A DNA stretch of 64,000 nt from HXMU1420-13 sp024742815 (lineage in GTDB: Bacteria > Bacteroidota > Rhodothermia > Balneolales > Balneolaceae), in NCBI GenBank assembly GCA_024742815.1, contig JANSXX010000001.1, forward strand, positions 248,001 through 312,000, in the 5' to 3' direction. Position 1 is the first letter of the stretch. Each line of letters opens with the position of its first letter. Positions 9,935 through 18,360 of this stretch are shown here, one piece after another. A model generated the notes under the pieces. That model worked only from the letters and a program-made list of their open reading frames with translations. It made no database searches and was not told the origin of the DNA. Both the position numbers and the translations under genes were made by a program.

Positions 9935-9940
9935 AGGCAT

Positions 9941-9973
9941 AAAAAAACCAGCTCAGGTTAGTTGAGCTGGTTT
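9941..9973 (-). terminator. Convergent terminator hairpin
   Basis: An 11-bp perfect stem: 9945-9955 (AAACCAGCTCA) with 9963-9973 (TGAGCTGGTTT), loop of 7 nt. On the minus strand it ends in a run of seven T, so it terminates the OmpA gene. It sits between convergent genes and may also serve the DUF5686 gene. Confidence 0.85.
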
Positions 9974-9995
9974 AAATTACTTACTGATACTATTC

Positions 9996-10904
9996 TTACA
10001 TATCAGGAGAGTACTTTAGCGTACTAATTGGATTTGATTCAGCGCGTCTGTTTTTCTCGCAACCGTTGTTAGGTTCTTTTTCAGAAGCAGAACACTCAAC
10101 CGGAGCTTTACCTAAACCTCTTGATTCGATTCTGTCTTCAGCAATTCCATTGCTCTTGTAGAAATCTACAACAGAAGCTGCGCGGCGAAGGCTCAAACGT
10201 AAGTTGTATTGGTCGCCACCAACGTGATCGGTGTAAGCATCTACACGAACTCGGAATGCAGGAGCATTCATAAGTACTTCAACATTATCGGCAAGGATCT
10301 GAGCAGCTGCATCAGTGATGTTAGAACGATCGAAGTTAAAGTTAATAGTGCCTAGATCGTCACCGCTAACAAATACCGGGTCGCTTCCATCATTTGGATT
10401 GGTACCCATATCAATTTCTTGACCGTCAGTGAAGCCGTCTCCATCAGAATCAGCATTGGTAGGATCAGTGTTGTAGGTGTTAATTTCATCTACATCAGAA
10501 ACACCGTCGCCGTCTGCGTCGCCATTAGCGTTGTTTGGATCGGTTTTGTAGGTGATAATCTCGTCGTAATCGCTAAGACCATCGCCATCTGAATCTACAT
10601 TGTTAGGGTCGGTGCCATAAGTATTTACTTCGTCACCATCAGATAGTCCATCTCCATCGGTGTCAGGATTCTTTGGATCGGTGTTATATTCGTTGATTTC
10701 TTCACCATCGGTAAGTCCATCGTCGTCAAAATCGGCCGACATTGGATCTAGCCCTAATTCGATTTCTTGATCGTCAGTTAGTCCGTCTCCATCTGAATCA
10801 ACAGGTACCGGCGGGGTAGATTCGCTCGACCCACAACCATACTGGGTAAGAACACCAGCTGATAAGAATAGAGTTAAAAAAAGAAGGTGGAATGTGCGTT
10901 TCAT
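9996..10904 (-). CDS. OmpA-family lipoprotein with thrombospondin type 3 repeats
   Basis: A 302-residue lipoprotein (signal ending TQYGC). Residues about 35-175 contain six acidic TSP3-like motifs of the form DxDxDGxxD (DSDGDGLTD, DFDDDGLTD, DTDGDGLSD, DSDGDGLSD, DADGDGVSD, DSDGDGFTD). This family binds calcium and often forms a rigid spacer. The C-terminal OmpA domain (about 185-290) keeps the peptidoglycan-binding aspartate (AYTDHVG) and arginine (NLRLSLRRAASV), with GLGKAP and NRRAES. The protein probably tethers the outer membrane to peptidoglycan. Just before the start codon a TAGGAG / CTCCTA inverted repeat (10908-10921) surrounds the ribosome-binding region. Confidence 0.92.
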   Translation of the reverse strand: MKRTFHLLFLTLFLSAGVLTQYGCGSSESTPPVPVDSDGDGLTDDQEIELGLDPMSADFDDDGLTDGEEINEYNTDPKNPDTDGDGLSDGDEVNTYGTDPNNVDSDGDGLSDYDEIITYKTDPNNANGDADGDGVSDVDEINTYNTDPTNADSDGDGFTDGQEIDMGTNPNDGSDPVFVSGDDLGTINFNFDRSNITDAAAQILADNVEVLMNAPAFRVRVDAYTDHVGGDQYNLRLSLRRAASVVDFYKSNGIAEDRIESRGLGKAPVECSASEKEPNNGCEKNRRAESNPISTLKYSPDM

Positions 10905-11031
10905 GTTAGGAGGACTCCTATTCTTTTAGTTTTGAATGAGATTTTTTAAATATTGCTCGTGAAAATAGTGATACTGAAGGCTCTATCAAACAAAAAAGAA
11001 AAACAAACTAGGATTAATTTTAAAACGAGTT

Positions 11032-11039
11032 TATATTTG
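11032..11039 (+). promoter_or_regulatory. Bacteroidota-type -7 element of tRNA-Ala
   Basis: TATATTTG, a perfect match to TAnnTTTG, 14 bp upstream of the tRNA. No good -33 TTTG is visible at the usual distance. The same octamer precedes ileS and the tRNA-Val gene. Confidence 0.6.
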
Positions 11040-11053
11040 CCACTCTTTGTTTG

Positions 11054-11127
11054 GGGGCTATAGCTCAGCTGGCTAGAGCGTCGCGCTGGCAGCGCGAAGG
11101 TCTGGGGTTCGAATCCCCATAGCTCCA
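11054..11127 (+). tRNA. tRNA-Ala (GGC anticodon)
   Basis: A 74-nt cloverleaf. The acceptor arms GGGGCTA and TAGCTCC pair with one G-T, the D stem is GCTC/GAGC, the anticodon stem TCGCG/CGCGA has loop CTGGCAG (anticodon GGC, reading GCC/GCU), and the T arm is TGGGG-TTCGAAT-CCCCA. The CCA end is not encoded. Confidence 0.97.
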
Positions 11128-11129
11128 CA

Positions 11130-11163
11130 AAAGCCCTTATTTACCACAATAAGGGCTTTTTTT
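11130..11163 (+). terminator. Terminator of tRNA-Ala
   Basis: A 12-bp perfect stem (11130-11141 with 11148-11159) with loop TACCAC, ending in a T run through 11163, just after the tRNA. Confidence 0.9.
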
Positions 11164-11238
11164 GTTTGTGTAATTCTAATTGTTTGTAAAAAAACATCGT
11201 TTCATATTTAGTACTCACTATAAATACACGAGAGTCAT

Positions 11239-12444
11239 ATGATTGATAATTTAAGATCGGGTACTGTTTTCTCTTCGTTGTTAGCTGTTTTAGCTATTTT
11301 TGTTCCCGTTAATTCTGCGCACGCTCAGAGCCAATGTGTGGATTCAGGAAGCTTATCGCTTGAAGTAAATTTAAGTCCTGTGCTGGAAAATGCGTCTGTA
11401 CTTGGCTTAACAAGTTTAGGAATTGATACTCGCGGTTCCGGCCCTGTGTTAGTTTCCGGTACCTTAGTGAATAATACCGACGAACTTTTAACCAACTTGT
11501 TTTTTGAGTTCAAGTTTACTGCCGGGCAAGTTGGGACCATTGCCGAGCTAACTCAGCAAGCAGCCTATCCATTTACTTTAGATCCCCGACAGGTTGTATA
11601 CGCCACGAATAACGATATTGATAATGAACAATTACCTGGGGTTGATGAGAAAATGAAATTTGATGGTGGCTTAACCTCTGAAGGAGAAGACTTTCTGGAA
11701 AGTTTAGACGGTACCACGCTTCCAAATGATATCTATACCATTAATGCAAAGGTTTCGCAGGTAACTAATGCATGTGGAAAGCAGGAACTTGCTAATGTTA
11801 CCGTTGAATTAGGGGGAACAGAATCAGGCGCGGTGGTAGATGAATTGTCCATATTCTTGAAAACACCGGGCGATGAAGTAGGATCAGATGTTTCAATCAC
11901 CAATCAATATCCGCAGCTGAGCTGGGAGGGTGATGCCAATAATAGGTATCGCGTAATTGTGGTAAATGATAACGGGCAAGATAGCCCTGAATCGTTAATT
12001 GAGGGAGCAAAAAGTACAGCGGCAGGTGGTGCCGACTTTTTACAATTTGAATACCTGGATGTAAATGTTGAAGGTAATAATCTTCAATATCCATCAAGCG
12101 GGGCACAAGCACTTGTTACCGGCGAGCGTTATTTCTGGCAGGTTTCTACCGTTGTACAAACAGCATTAGGTACCGAAGAATATGTGTCTGATATTTGGAC
12201 GTTTTCTTTGGTTGATCCATCTACCGAAACCTCGGTAACTACACAAGAAATTGACGAAGAAACACTGAATGCGCTGATAACTTTAATCGGAGACGAAGAA
12301 TATAATACCATGTTAAGTGATGGTTTTTATTTCGAAAGTATTGAGGTAGATCAACAAGTATTTAGTGGAATTACAGGGATCCAAAAGCTTACAGAATTGT
12401 TGCAAAAGCTGGAAGACGGGGATATAATTATAAGCGATAATTAG
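11239..12444 (+). CDS. Secreted protein of unknown function, first gene of the CHASE2 cluster
   Basis: A 401-residue exported protein not recognised as a known family. A signal peptide covers about residues 1-30 (cleavage after SAHAQ). Two cysteines (about residues 33 and 178, CVDSGSL and ACGKQ) could form a disulfide. Residues about 200-325 resemble a beta-sandwich of fibronectin type: a PQLSWEGDANNRYRVIVV strand pattern and YFWQVSTVV about 60 residues on. The last 70 residues are acidic and helical. The next gene begins 11 bp downstream, so it is probably the first gene of the unit with FecR, the beta-barrel protein and the adenylate cyclase. A periplasmic ligand-binding or adaptor role is inference only. 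Confidence 0.75.
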   Translation: MIDNLRSGTVFSSLLAVLAIFVPVNSAHAQSQCVDSGSLSLEVNLSPVLENASVLGLTSLGIDTRGSGPVLVSGTLVNNTDELLTNLFFEFKFTAGQVGTIAELTQQAAYPFTLDPRQVVYATNNDIDNEQLPGVDEKMKFDGGLTSEGEDFLESLDGTTLPNDIYTINAKVSQVTNACGKQELANVTVELGGTESGAVVDELSIFLKTPGDEVGSDVSITNQYPQLSWEGDANNRYRVIVVNDNGQDSPESLIEGAKSTAAGGADFLQFEYLDVNVEGNNLQYPSSGAQALVTGERYFWQVSTVVQTALGTEEYVSDIWTFSLVDPSTETSVTTQEIDEETLNALITLIGDEEYNTMLSDGFYFESIEVDQQVFSGITGIQKLTELLQKLEDGDIIISDN

Positions 12445-12455
12445 GTACAATCGGC

Positions 12456-13205
12456 ATGAAAAAAATTACATCAATAGCGGTTTCGTTGATATTATTTGTG
12501 GTGTTGGGCACGATGCTTGCCAGCGATTTATACGTTCCTGAACCTGTTGACGAGCAGGAACGACCACTTGCAATAGTTCGTAGATTTAAACCAAATGTAG
12601 AACTAGCAAGTCTAAACAAAGAAACCTTTCAGCTAAGTTTAGAGGATAATATCGGTGAGAAACTATTCCATGGTGATACCTTGCAAACCGACTCAGAGGG
12701 ATATGCTTTAGTCGTGTTCATGGATAACAGTATCGCTAAAGTGAAGCCTACTTCTCAGCTAATTGTGCGTGGAGAAGAGCAACCGAATTCTAAAAATACA
12801 ACTCGCCGAATTGATCTCGATAGTGGTGAAATATTTCTGGAGGTTGAACCACAAGGTTCTGGTACATTCGAGGTTTCAACTTCAAGATCACTAGCCTCGG
12901 TTAAGGGAACGCGATTTGGCTCTACAGCCCGAGGTTATGTTTGGGTTGAAGAAGGCCAAGTAGATGTGACAGCTACCAATTCCGGAGAAACGGTGTCTTT
13001 ATTTCAGCAGATGTATGCATCTGTTGACGAAACCGGGAATTCTATCGAATCTGGTACGCTTACTACAGATGAAGTTGAAGAACTACAGGAAGGATACGAA
13101 ACGCTGGATGAGGACCTGATTGAGAAGACGATAATCATCCGGTTTAGAGATGTGAACGGGCAAATTCGAGAAGTGCCAATTACAATTTTCGAAAAAGGAA
13201 ATTAA
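12456..13205 (+). CDS. FecR-domain periplasmic protein
   Basis: A 249-residue protein with an N-terminal hydrophobic segment (residues 4-22, a signal anchor or signal peptide) and a FecR domain at about residues 60-180. Visible FecR features are GDTLQTDSEGYALVVFMDNS, the glycine-delimited strand LDSGEIFLEVEP, VSTSRSLASVKGTRFG and VWVEEGQVDV. Classical FecR relays a signal from an outer-membrane receptor to a sigma factor, but no sigma gene is present here. Instead the cluster ends in a CHASE2 adenylate cyclase. The acidic C-terminal tail (about 200-230) is unusual. It lies 11 bp after the upstream gene and 60 bp before the next. Confidence 0.88.
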   Translation: MKKITSIAVSLILFVVLGTMLASDLYVPEPVDEQERPLAIVRRFKPNVELASLNKETFQLSLEDNIGEKLFHGDTLQTDSEGYALVVFMDNSIAKVKPTSQLIVRGEEQPNSKNTTRRIDLDSGEIFLEVEPQGSGTFEVSTSRSLASVKGTRFGSTARGYVWVEEGQVDVTATNSGETVSLFQQMYASVDETGNSIESGTLTTDEVEELQEGYETLDEDLIEKTIIIRFRDVNGQIREVPITIFEKGN

Positions 13206-13265
13206 TAGCGTTCTTTATTAGAATTTCCATAACGCGTTTGGCTATTACATGTTAAAGAATTTGGT

Positions 13266-16013
13266 ATGAAGACTGGGGGTTCTAAAGTACTATTATTACT
13301 TACTTCAATATTGCTCTTTGGAGCAAGCAAATCTCTTGCGCAATATAATGTGCAACATCAGGCTCCCACCCTCATAAATGCAAACGATGGAGCACTTTTA
13401 GAGTTTTTAGTTCCTGGCGTAAATCCATCGGATGTTCTTCAGGCGTATTTATTTTTTCGTTCAGATGGCGATTTAGGGTATGCCCAAAAAGAAGTGGATT
13501 TCCAAAATGGAGTATTTGAAGTTGTACTTACTCCTGATGAACTGAGTGGAAGTTCGGTAGAATATTATTTCCAGCTCAGTCTTAATAGTCTAAGTCAGGA
13601 TGTGTTTTATCCCGACAATGTGCCCGCAGAAAATCCAATTCAGGTTGAACTTGTGCAAAATAACGTCGAAGCTCCTTTTATAGATGACAGAAAACGAGCA
13701 GAAGGAATCGACTTCACTATTCTTTCTCCAAAACCGGGAAATGGACTGGCACCGAATGATGCTTACATAGCTATCGCACTGTACTACGATGTAGAGGTGA
13801 TTCCTGAAGGATCATTCAGGCTTTTTCTCAATAATTTGGATGTGACCAGTTTTGCCGATACCAGCGATTATTTTATCTCGTATGTGCCAAAAGATTTAGA
13901 GAGAGGCGATTATCAGGTAAAAGTTGAATATCACACAGAAACTGAGCAACTGCTGGTTACCGAATGGGAGTTCAGTATTGTGCGCCCGGGGCAATCACAA
14001 GCAGTATCGCTCGGGCCAAGTTTGCGGCCAACGGGTCGACTTGAATTAACTGCAAGAAATCAGATTATATCGGGAAATCCGAATAATGCGTACACGGGTA
14101 GAACATCGCTTAGTGGTTCGTATGGTAAATTCAAATACAGTTTGAGTGGTTTTTTGACTTCACAGGAATCTGCACGGCTACAACCTCAAAACAGATACAG
14201 TGCGAAACTGAGTTTAGGTAAATGGTGGAAATTCGAAGCCGGACATATTTTTCCACAACTCAGTAAGTTCACCATTTCCGGACGGCGAATTGAGGGGATA
14301 AATACCTCCCTTCATTTATTGTGGGAAAATATAAATGTACAGTTTTTATATGGGGAATTAAGTCGTGACATCACCAATCTTTACACAAGTATTGATGAAG
14401 AGTTTGTGTATTCCGATTCCACTCAAACCCAGGTTGTTGATACAACCTATACGCTTTCGTTCGAAAATGGCGGGAGAGGCACTTTCAAGAGAAATGTGAT
14501 TGGTGGTAGAGTAGCAATTGGTAATCCTCGCTACATTCAATTAGGTGTACAAGCCATGAAGGTGGAGGATGATACAACATCAATCTTTAATGTAATTGAC
14601 TACAACGATGTGCTGCTGCAGCCGGGAGCACTACTCAATAACTTATCGATTGCCGGCCAGCAAAGGTTGATGGCTTCTCCGGATCTGCTTAGGGTTGAAG
14701 GAGGCGGAGTTCGCCCTAAAGGTAATATTGTTGCGGGTGTAGATTTTAGGTTTGCCTTCGATAAAAACCGTATTCGATTTCAAACGGAAACGGTAGCTAG
14801 TGCCTTGAACAACGACATTTATGGCGGACCACTAACCGCTGAACAAGCAGCCGACTTAGGTTTTGAGGATGTAGAACAAAAAGACTTGGATATCTTACAG
14901 GATATTTCGCAATTCATTATTGTTAACGAAAATGTGAATGTTTTACCACTAAGGCTAACAGGAATTGGTACGGATACAACCGAGACAGAATTTTACTTCC
15001 CAACAAGCATCTTGGGCTCTAACACTGAATTTTCGATGGTGTATCCGAAAAATACATTCAGGATTCAATATCGATGGGTTGGTCCCGATTTTGTATCGCT
15101 TGCTAATTCTACCATACGAAAAGATATCGCAGGCTACACCATCTCCGATCGATTTAGAATGTTCAAAAATCAGGTATATGTTACGCTAGGCTATGAGCGT
15201 TTAACTGATAATGTGACGGACACCAAAGAAGCTACTACAGTTACTTCCTCTATTCGTACAAACCTGAGCTGGTATCCGGTAAATCAATCGCTTCCGCGAA
15301 TTAGTATGGGCTTTCGACTTAGAAATAGGGATAACGGTGTTGCACGCTTTAATCCCTTAGTACCCACACAATTTGAAACGGCAGCTGTACAGAACATCAG
15401 GATTACCAGAGGGGATACTTTAACAACTACCACGCCTCGTAAAAATGAAACGTTAAATCTGAATCTGTCGATTACCCAGCAAGTTGAGTTATCGGGATCC
15501 GTTCATGATGCCACTGTTTCTTTAGCTTCTTTAAATACAACCGACGAAGTTTTTGCATTTGGTGATGTAGAAAATAGTGCATATTCATTTAACCTGTCCT
15601 CAAGATTTTCACAAACACCTTTACGAACACAACTAGGTGTTTCATACAACCAAACGGAATCGGGAGCAGGGCAATTAAGTATTGAAATTATTGGGGTAAC
15701 TGCAGGTGCAACATATTTTATGTTTGATGGAGCTCTTCGTATAAATGGCCGAGTTGCATTCACTTCAAATACATCTAAATCAAGAACCTTAGAAATCCAG
15801 AATAGCCAAGACGAAAGCTTTTTGAACGATTACTACTCATTAAGTGCTACCCGTAATCTTTCCGAATTTAACACCTATGTTTTTCTCGCTGGGGCAGAGT
15901 ATAAACTCGGGAAAAATCATTCCTTGGTGTTCGATTCTAACTTCACAAATGTATCGGGAAGTAACGGCTTGAACGATCGACTAGCTCAACTTCGATATAT
16001 TTATCGTTTCTAA
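13266..16013 (+). CDS. Large beta-barrel outer-membrane protein with N-terminal Ig-like domains
   Basis: A 915-residue secreted protein of unrecognised family. The signal peptide (about 1-25, ending SLAQ) is followed by two beta-sandwich-like regions (about 30-130 and 145-240, the second ending WEFSIVRP). Residues about 255-915 have the alternating polar/aromatic pattern of many short strands and end in YIYRF, a terminal phenylalanine typical of BAM-inserted barrels. There is no TonB box or plug domain, so it is not a TonB receptor. It stops 3 bp before the CHASE2 cyclase start, which implies cotranslation. It could be the outer-membrane component of a sensory system. Confidence 0.8.
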   Translation: MKTGGSKVLLLLTSILLFGASKSLAQYNVQHQAPTLINANDGALLEFLVPGVNPSDVLQAYLFFRSDGDLGYAQKEVDFQNGVFEVVLTPDELSGSSVEYYFQLSLNSLSQDVFYPDNVPAENPIQVELVQNNVEAPFIDDRKRAEGIDFTILSPKPGNGLAPNDAYIAIALYYDVEVIPEGSFRLFLNNLDVTSFADTSDYFISYVPKDLERGDYQVKVEYHTETEQLLVTEWEFSIVRPGQSQAVSLGPSLRPTGRLELTARNQIISGNPNNAYTGRTSLSGSYGKFKYSLSGFLTSQESARLQPQNRYSAKLSLGKWWKFEAGHIFPQLSKFTISGRRIEGINTSLHLLWENINVQFLYGELSRDITNLYTSIDEEFVYSDSTQTQVVDTTYTLSFENGGRGTFKRNVIGGRVAIGNPRYIQLGVQAMKVEDDTTSIFNVIDYNDVLLQPGALLNNLSIAGQQRLMASPDLLRVEGGGVRPKGNIVAGVDFRFAFDKNRIRFQTETVASALNNDIYGGPLTAEQAADLGFEDVEQKDLDILQDISQFIIVNENVNVLPLRLTGIGTDTTETEFYFPTSILGSNTEFSMVYPKNTFRIQYRWVGPDFVSLANSTIRKDIAGYTISDRFRMFKNQVYVTLGYERLTDNVTDTKEATTVTSSIRTNLSWYPVNQSLPRISMGFRLRNRDNGVARFNPLVPTQFETAAVQNIRITRGDTLTTTTPRKNETLNLNLSITQQVELSGSVHDATVSLASLNTTDEVFAFGDVENSAYSFNLSSRFSQTPLRTQLGVSYNQTESGAGQLSIEIIGVTAGATYFMFDGALRINGRVAFTSNTSKSRTLEIQNSQDESFLNDYYSLSATRNLSEFNTYVFLAGAEYKLGKNHSLVFDSNFTNVSGSNGLNDRLAQLRYIYRF

Positions 16014-16016
16014 GTT

Positions 16017-18200
16017 ATGAGTGCTTCAAAAGGCAAAAAAAATCCCATTTGGGTTTATATACTTATTGCCACTTTAACGCTGGGAGTTTCATTCTCGCTC
16101 ACGATCACCGAAGTAATTAATAAGGTAGAATTATCGATTCGGGATTATATGTTCGAAATCAGAGGCCCACTTTCGGTAGAAAATTCACCGATTGTGTTGG
16201 TTTCGGTTAGTGAAGAAGCGGATGCTGAAATCCCGGAAAAATGGCCGTGGCCAACTAGTGTACATGCCAAACTGGTTGAAAATTTGCACCGAGCCGGAGC
16301 CAAAGCAATTCTTTTTGACATCCTTTTTAGCCAAAACGATGAATTCGACCTATCAAACGATACTTTGTTTGCACAAGCTATAGCAAATGCAGGAAACGTA
16401 ATTTTAGCCGGTGAAATTGAACGCATAGAAAGCAGAGATGGCACTGAACTAGAACCTATTTTTCCGATTCGCGTGCTTCAGGAAAATAGTCCTAACCCGT
16501 TTGGGTTGGTGAGTACAAATCCTCATATCGATGGTTATGTGCGCACGTATAATTTCGGCAGAAACTATCTGGGAAAAAGCTATTTCATGCTTGGCATCGA
16601 AGGGCTAAAAGTATACGCCAATATCCCTGATTCTGCGGTTAGTAAACTGGATCCCAATTCTACCGATCCTTATTTCCATATCGGCGATTATTCTATTCTG
16701 CGCGACAATCTGAATTCATTTATCATCAATTTTTATGGACCGGAGGGTATCTATCCTCAATACAGCTACGAGCAAGTGATCGACGATCCCGGATACACCA
16801 CGGTAATGGAAGCCGAAGCATTTGAAATGAATATTTTCGACGATCCCGATTTCGGAACCGGCTTGCTTTATGATGAAGTGTTTAAAGACAAAATTGTAAT
16901 TATCGGCTCCACAATGCCTGTACTGCAAGATTTTCACCCAACTCCTTTTGCCTCGGGAGACTTTCCCCGTCCGGGTTTCGAAATTCACGCACATGCATTA
17001 CAAACAATTTTGGATGGAAACTACATTCGTAAACAAAGCGAGCTTTCCCAACTTTCTATAATGGCACTAGCTGCTTTTTTGGTCGTTTTTTTAGTTTCGT
17101 ATTTGAATAATCAATTTGGTGCGGGATGGGGATTTCTTGCCACAATCATTGTTATGGTCGGGTATTATTCACTAGCTATTTATCTGTTTTTAAGCTTCCA
17201 ACTGTTCGTTAATGTAAGTGCTATTTTAATTACCGTTTTCCTAGCTCAGGTTGGTACTATTGGTTACGAATACTTGCATGAACAGCGTGAAAAAAGGCGG
17301 ATTAAAGGTATGTTCTCTTCATACGTTTCGCCAACGCTGGTAGATCAAATGATTGAATCCGGTGAGGAGCCAAAGCTTGGTGGTGAAGACACGTACATGA
17401 CGGCCTTTTTCAGCGATATCGTTTCCTTTTCTACCTTTTCAGAAAAGTTAGAGCCTAAACAATTGGTTACTCTAATTAATGAGTATTTAACCGCTATGAC
17501 CGACATCATAAACGATCAAGGTGGTACATTGGACAAGTTTATTGGGGATGCGATTGTAGCTTTTTATGGAGCTCCGGTTTTTATAGATGATCATGCGCTT
17601 AGGGCTTGTATATCCTCACAATTAATGGAAAAGAAATTGGCGGAGTTAAGAGAAAAATGGGTACATGATGGAAACTGGCCGGAAATTGTTCATCACATGC
17701 AACATAGAATGGGAATGAACACCGGCGAGATGGTTACCGGCAATATGGGTTCAGAACGCCGATTCAATTACACTATGATGGGAGACAACGTAAATTTGGC
17801 TGCCCGATGTGAAAGTGGAGCCAAAGCCTACCACGTATTTACCATGGTTACCGAAACCACAAAAGAAGAAGCAGAAAAACACGGCAACGATTGCTTGTTC
17901 AGAAAGCTGGATACGATTGTGGTTAAAGGGCGATCGAAACCGGTAACCATGTACGAAATTGCCGGCTTAAGAGCTGATGCTCATCAGCAATTATTCGATT
18001 GTATAGGTTTATATGAACAAGGGATGGCTGCTTATTATAAACAAGAGTGGGAAAAAGCTTTGGGTTATTTCAAACAATCGTTACCGCTTGAGGCATATCA
18101 AGAAAATCCCTCTCAGATCTTTATTGAGCGATGCCAAATGATGAGAGAAAATCCTCCCGGAGAGGATTGGAACGGTGTTTTTATCATGACCAGCAAATAA
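16017..18200 (+). CDS. CHASE2-domain adenylate cyclase (class III)
   Basis: A 727-residue inner-membrane sensor enzyme. A first membrane helix (about 10-30) leads into a periplasmic CHASE2 domain (about 35-335; DYMFEIRG, PIVLVSVSEEADAEI, KAILFDILFS, FKDKIVIIGSTMP, GFEIHAHALQTIL). Three more helices follow (about 345-365, 372-394, 398-420), then a class III cyclase domain (about 450-640). Both metal aspartates are present (FFSDIVSFSTF and DKFIGDAIVAFYG). The lysine of DKFIGD and the GDNVNLAARCES stretch fit ATP rather than GTP, so cAMP is the expected product. A short TPR-like tail follows. It is the last gene of the cluster with FecR and the barrel protein. No Crp-like cAMP receptor lies in the window. 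Confidence 0.92.
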   Translation: MSASKGKKNPIWVYILIATLTLGVSFSLTITEVINKVELSIRDYMFEIRGPLSVENSPIVLVSVSEEADAEIPEKWPWPTSVHAKLVENLHRAGAKAILFDILFSQNDEFDLSNDTLFAQAIANAGNVILAGEIERIESRDGTELEPIFPIRVLQENSPNPFGLVSTNPHIDGYVRTYNFGRNYLGKSYFMLGIEGLKVYANIPDSAVSKLDPNSTDPYFHIGDYSILRDNLNSFIINFYGPEGIYPQYSYEQVIDDPGYTTVMEAEAFEMNIFDDPDFGTGLLYDEVFKDKIVIIGSTMPVLQDFHPTPFASGDFPRPGFEIHAHALQTILDGNYIRKQSELSQLSIMALAAFLVVFLVSYLNNQFGAGWGFLATIIVMVGYYSLAIYLFLSFQLFVNVSAILITVFLAQVGTIGYEYLHEQREKRRIKGMFSSYVSPTLVDQMIESGEEPKLGGEDTYMTAFFSDIVSFSTFSEKLEPKQLVTLINEYLTAMTDIINDQGGTLDKFIGDAIVAFYGAPVFIDDHALRACISSQLMEKKLAELREKWVHDGNWPEIVHHMQHRMGMNTGEMVTGNMGSERRFNYTMMGDNVNLAARCESGAKAYHVFTMVTETTKEEAEKHGNDCLFRKLDTIVVKGRSKPVTMYEIAGLRADAHQQLFDCIGLYEQGMAAYYKQEWEKALGYFKQSLPLEAYQENPSQIFIERCQMMRENPPGEDWNGVFIMTSK

Positions 18201-18218
18201 AATTGCCCACAGAAATGG

Positions 18219-18249
18219 TTGACTGTTCTTAAGAATCGCCTTAACTTTA
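18219..18249 (+). promoter_or_regulatory. Probable promoter of the SRP RNA gene
   Basis: TTG at 18219-18221 and TAACTTTA at 18242-18249 (one mismatch to TAnnTTTG), 20 nt apart, place a start site near the 5' end of the SRP RNA at 18258. Confidence 0.5.
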
Positions 18250-18257
18250 TCGGTCTA

Positions 18258-18355
18258 GGGCAAGTCCTATACAGTCAGCTCCCTTTGAACTCCGCCAGGG
18301 CAGGAATGCAGCAACGGTAATTAGGTCGTAGCGACGTGATATAGGTCGCTTGCCC
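18258..18355 (+). ncRNA. ffs: Bacterial small signal recognition particle RNA (4.5S)
   Basis: About 98 nt. The ends pair (18258-18264 GGGCAAG with 18349-18355 CTTGCCC), and the helix continues through TCCTATA/TATAGG. The apical part has the conserved asymmetric loop and tetraloop region (CCAGGGCAGGAATGCAGCAACGG), the binding site for Ffh. A T run at 18356-18361 directly follows the closing helix and acts as terminator. It converges on the YpdA gene, whose stop codon overlaps the T run. Confidence 0.9.
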
Positions 18356-18360
18356 TTTTT

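Noticed and set aside
10946..11128. Minus-strand frame across the tRNA-Ala
   Set aside because: It is the complement of the tRNA and its leader; the protein-like look (ELWGFEPQTFALPARRSS) is the known artefact of antisense tRNA translation.
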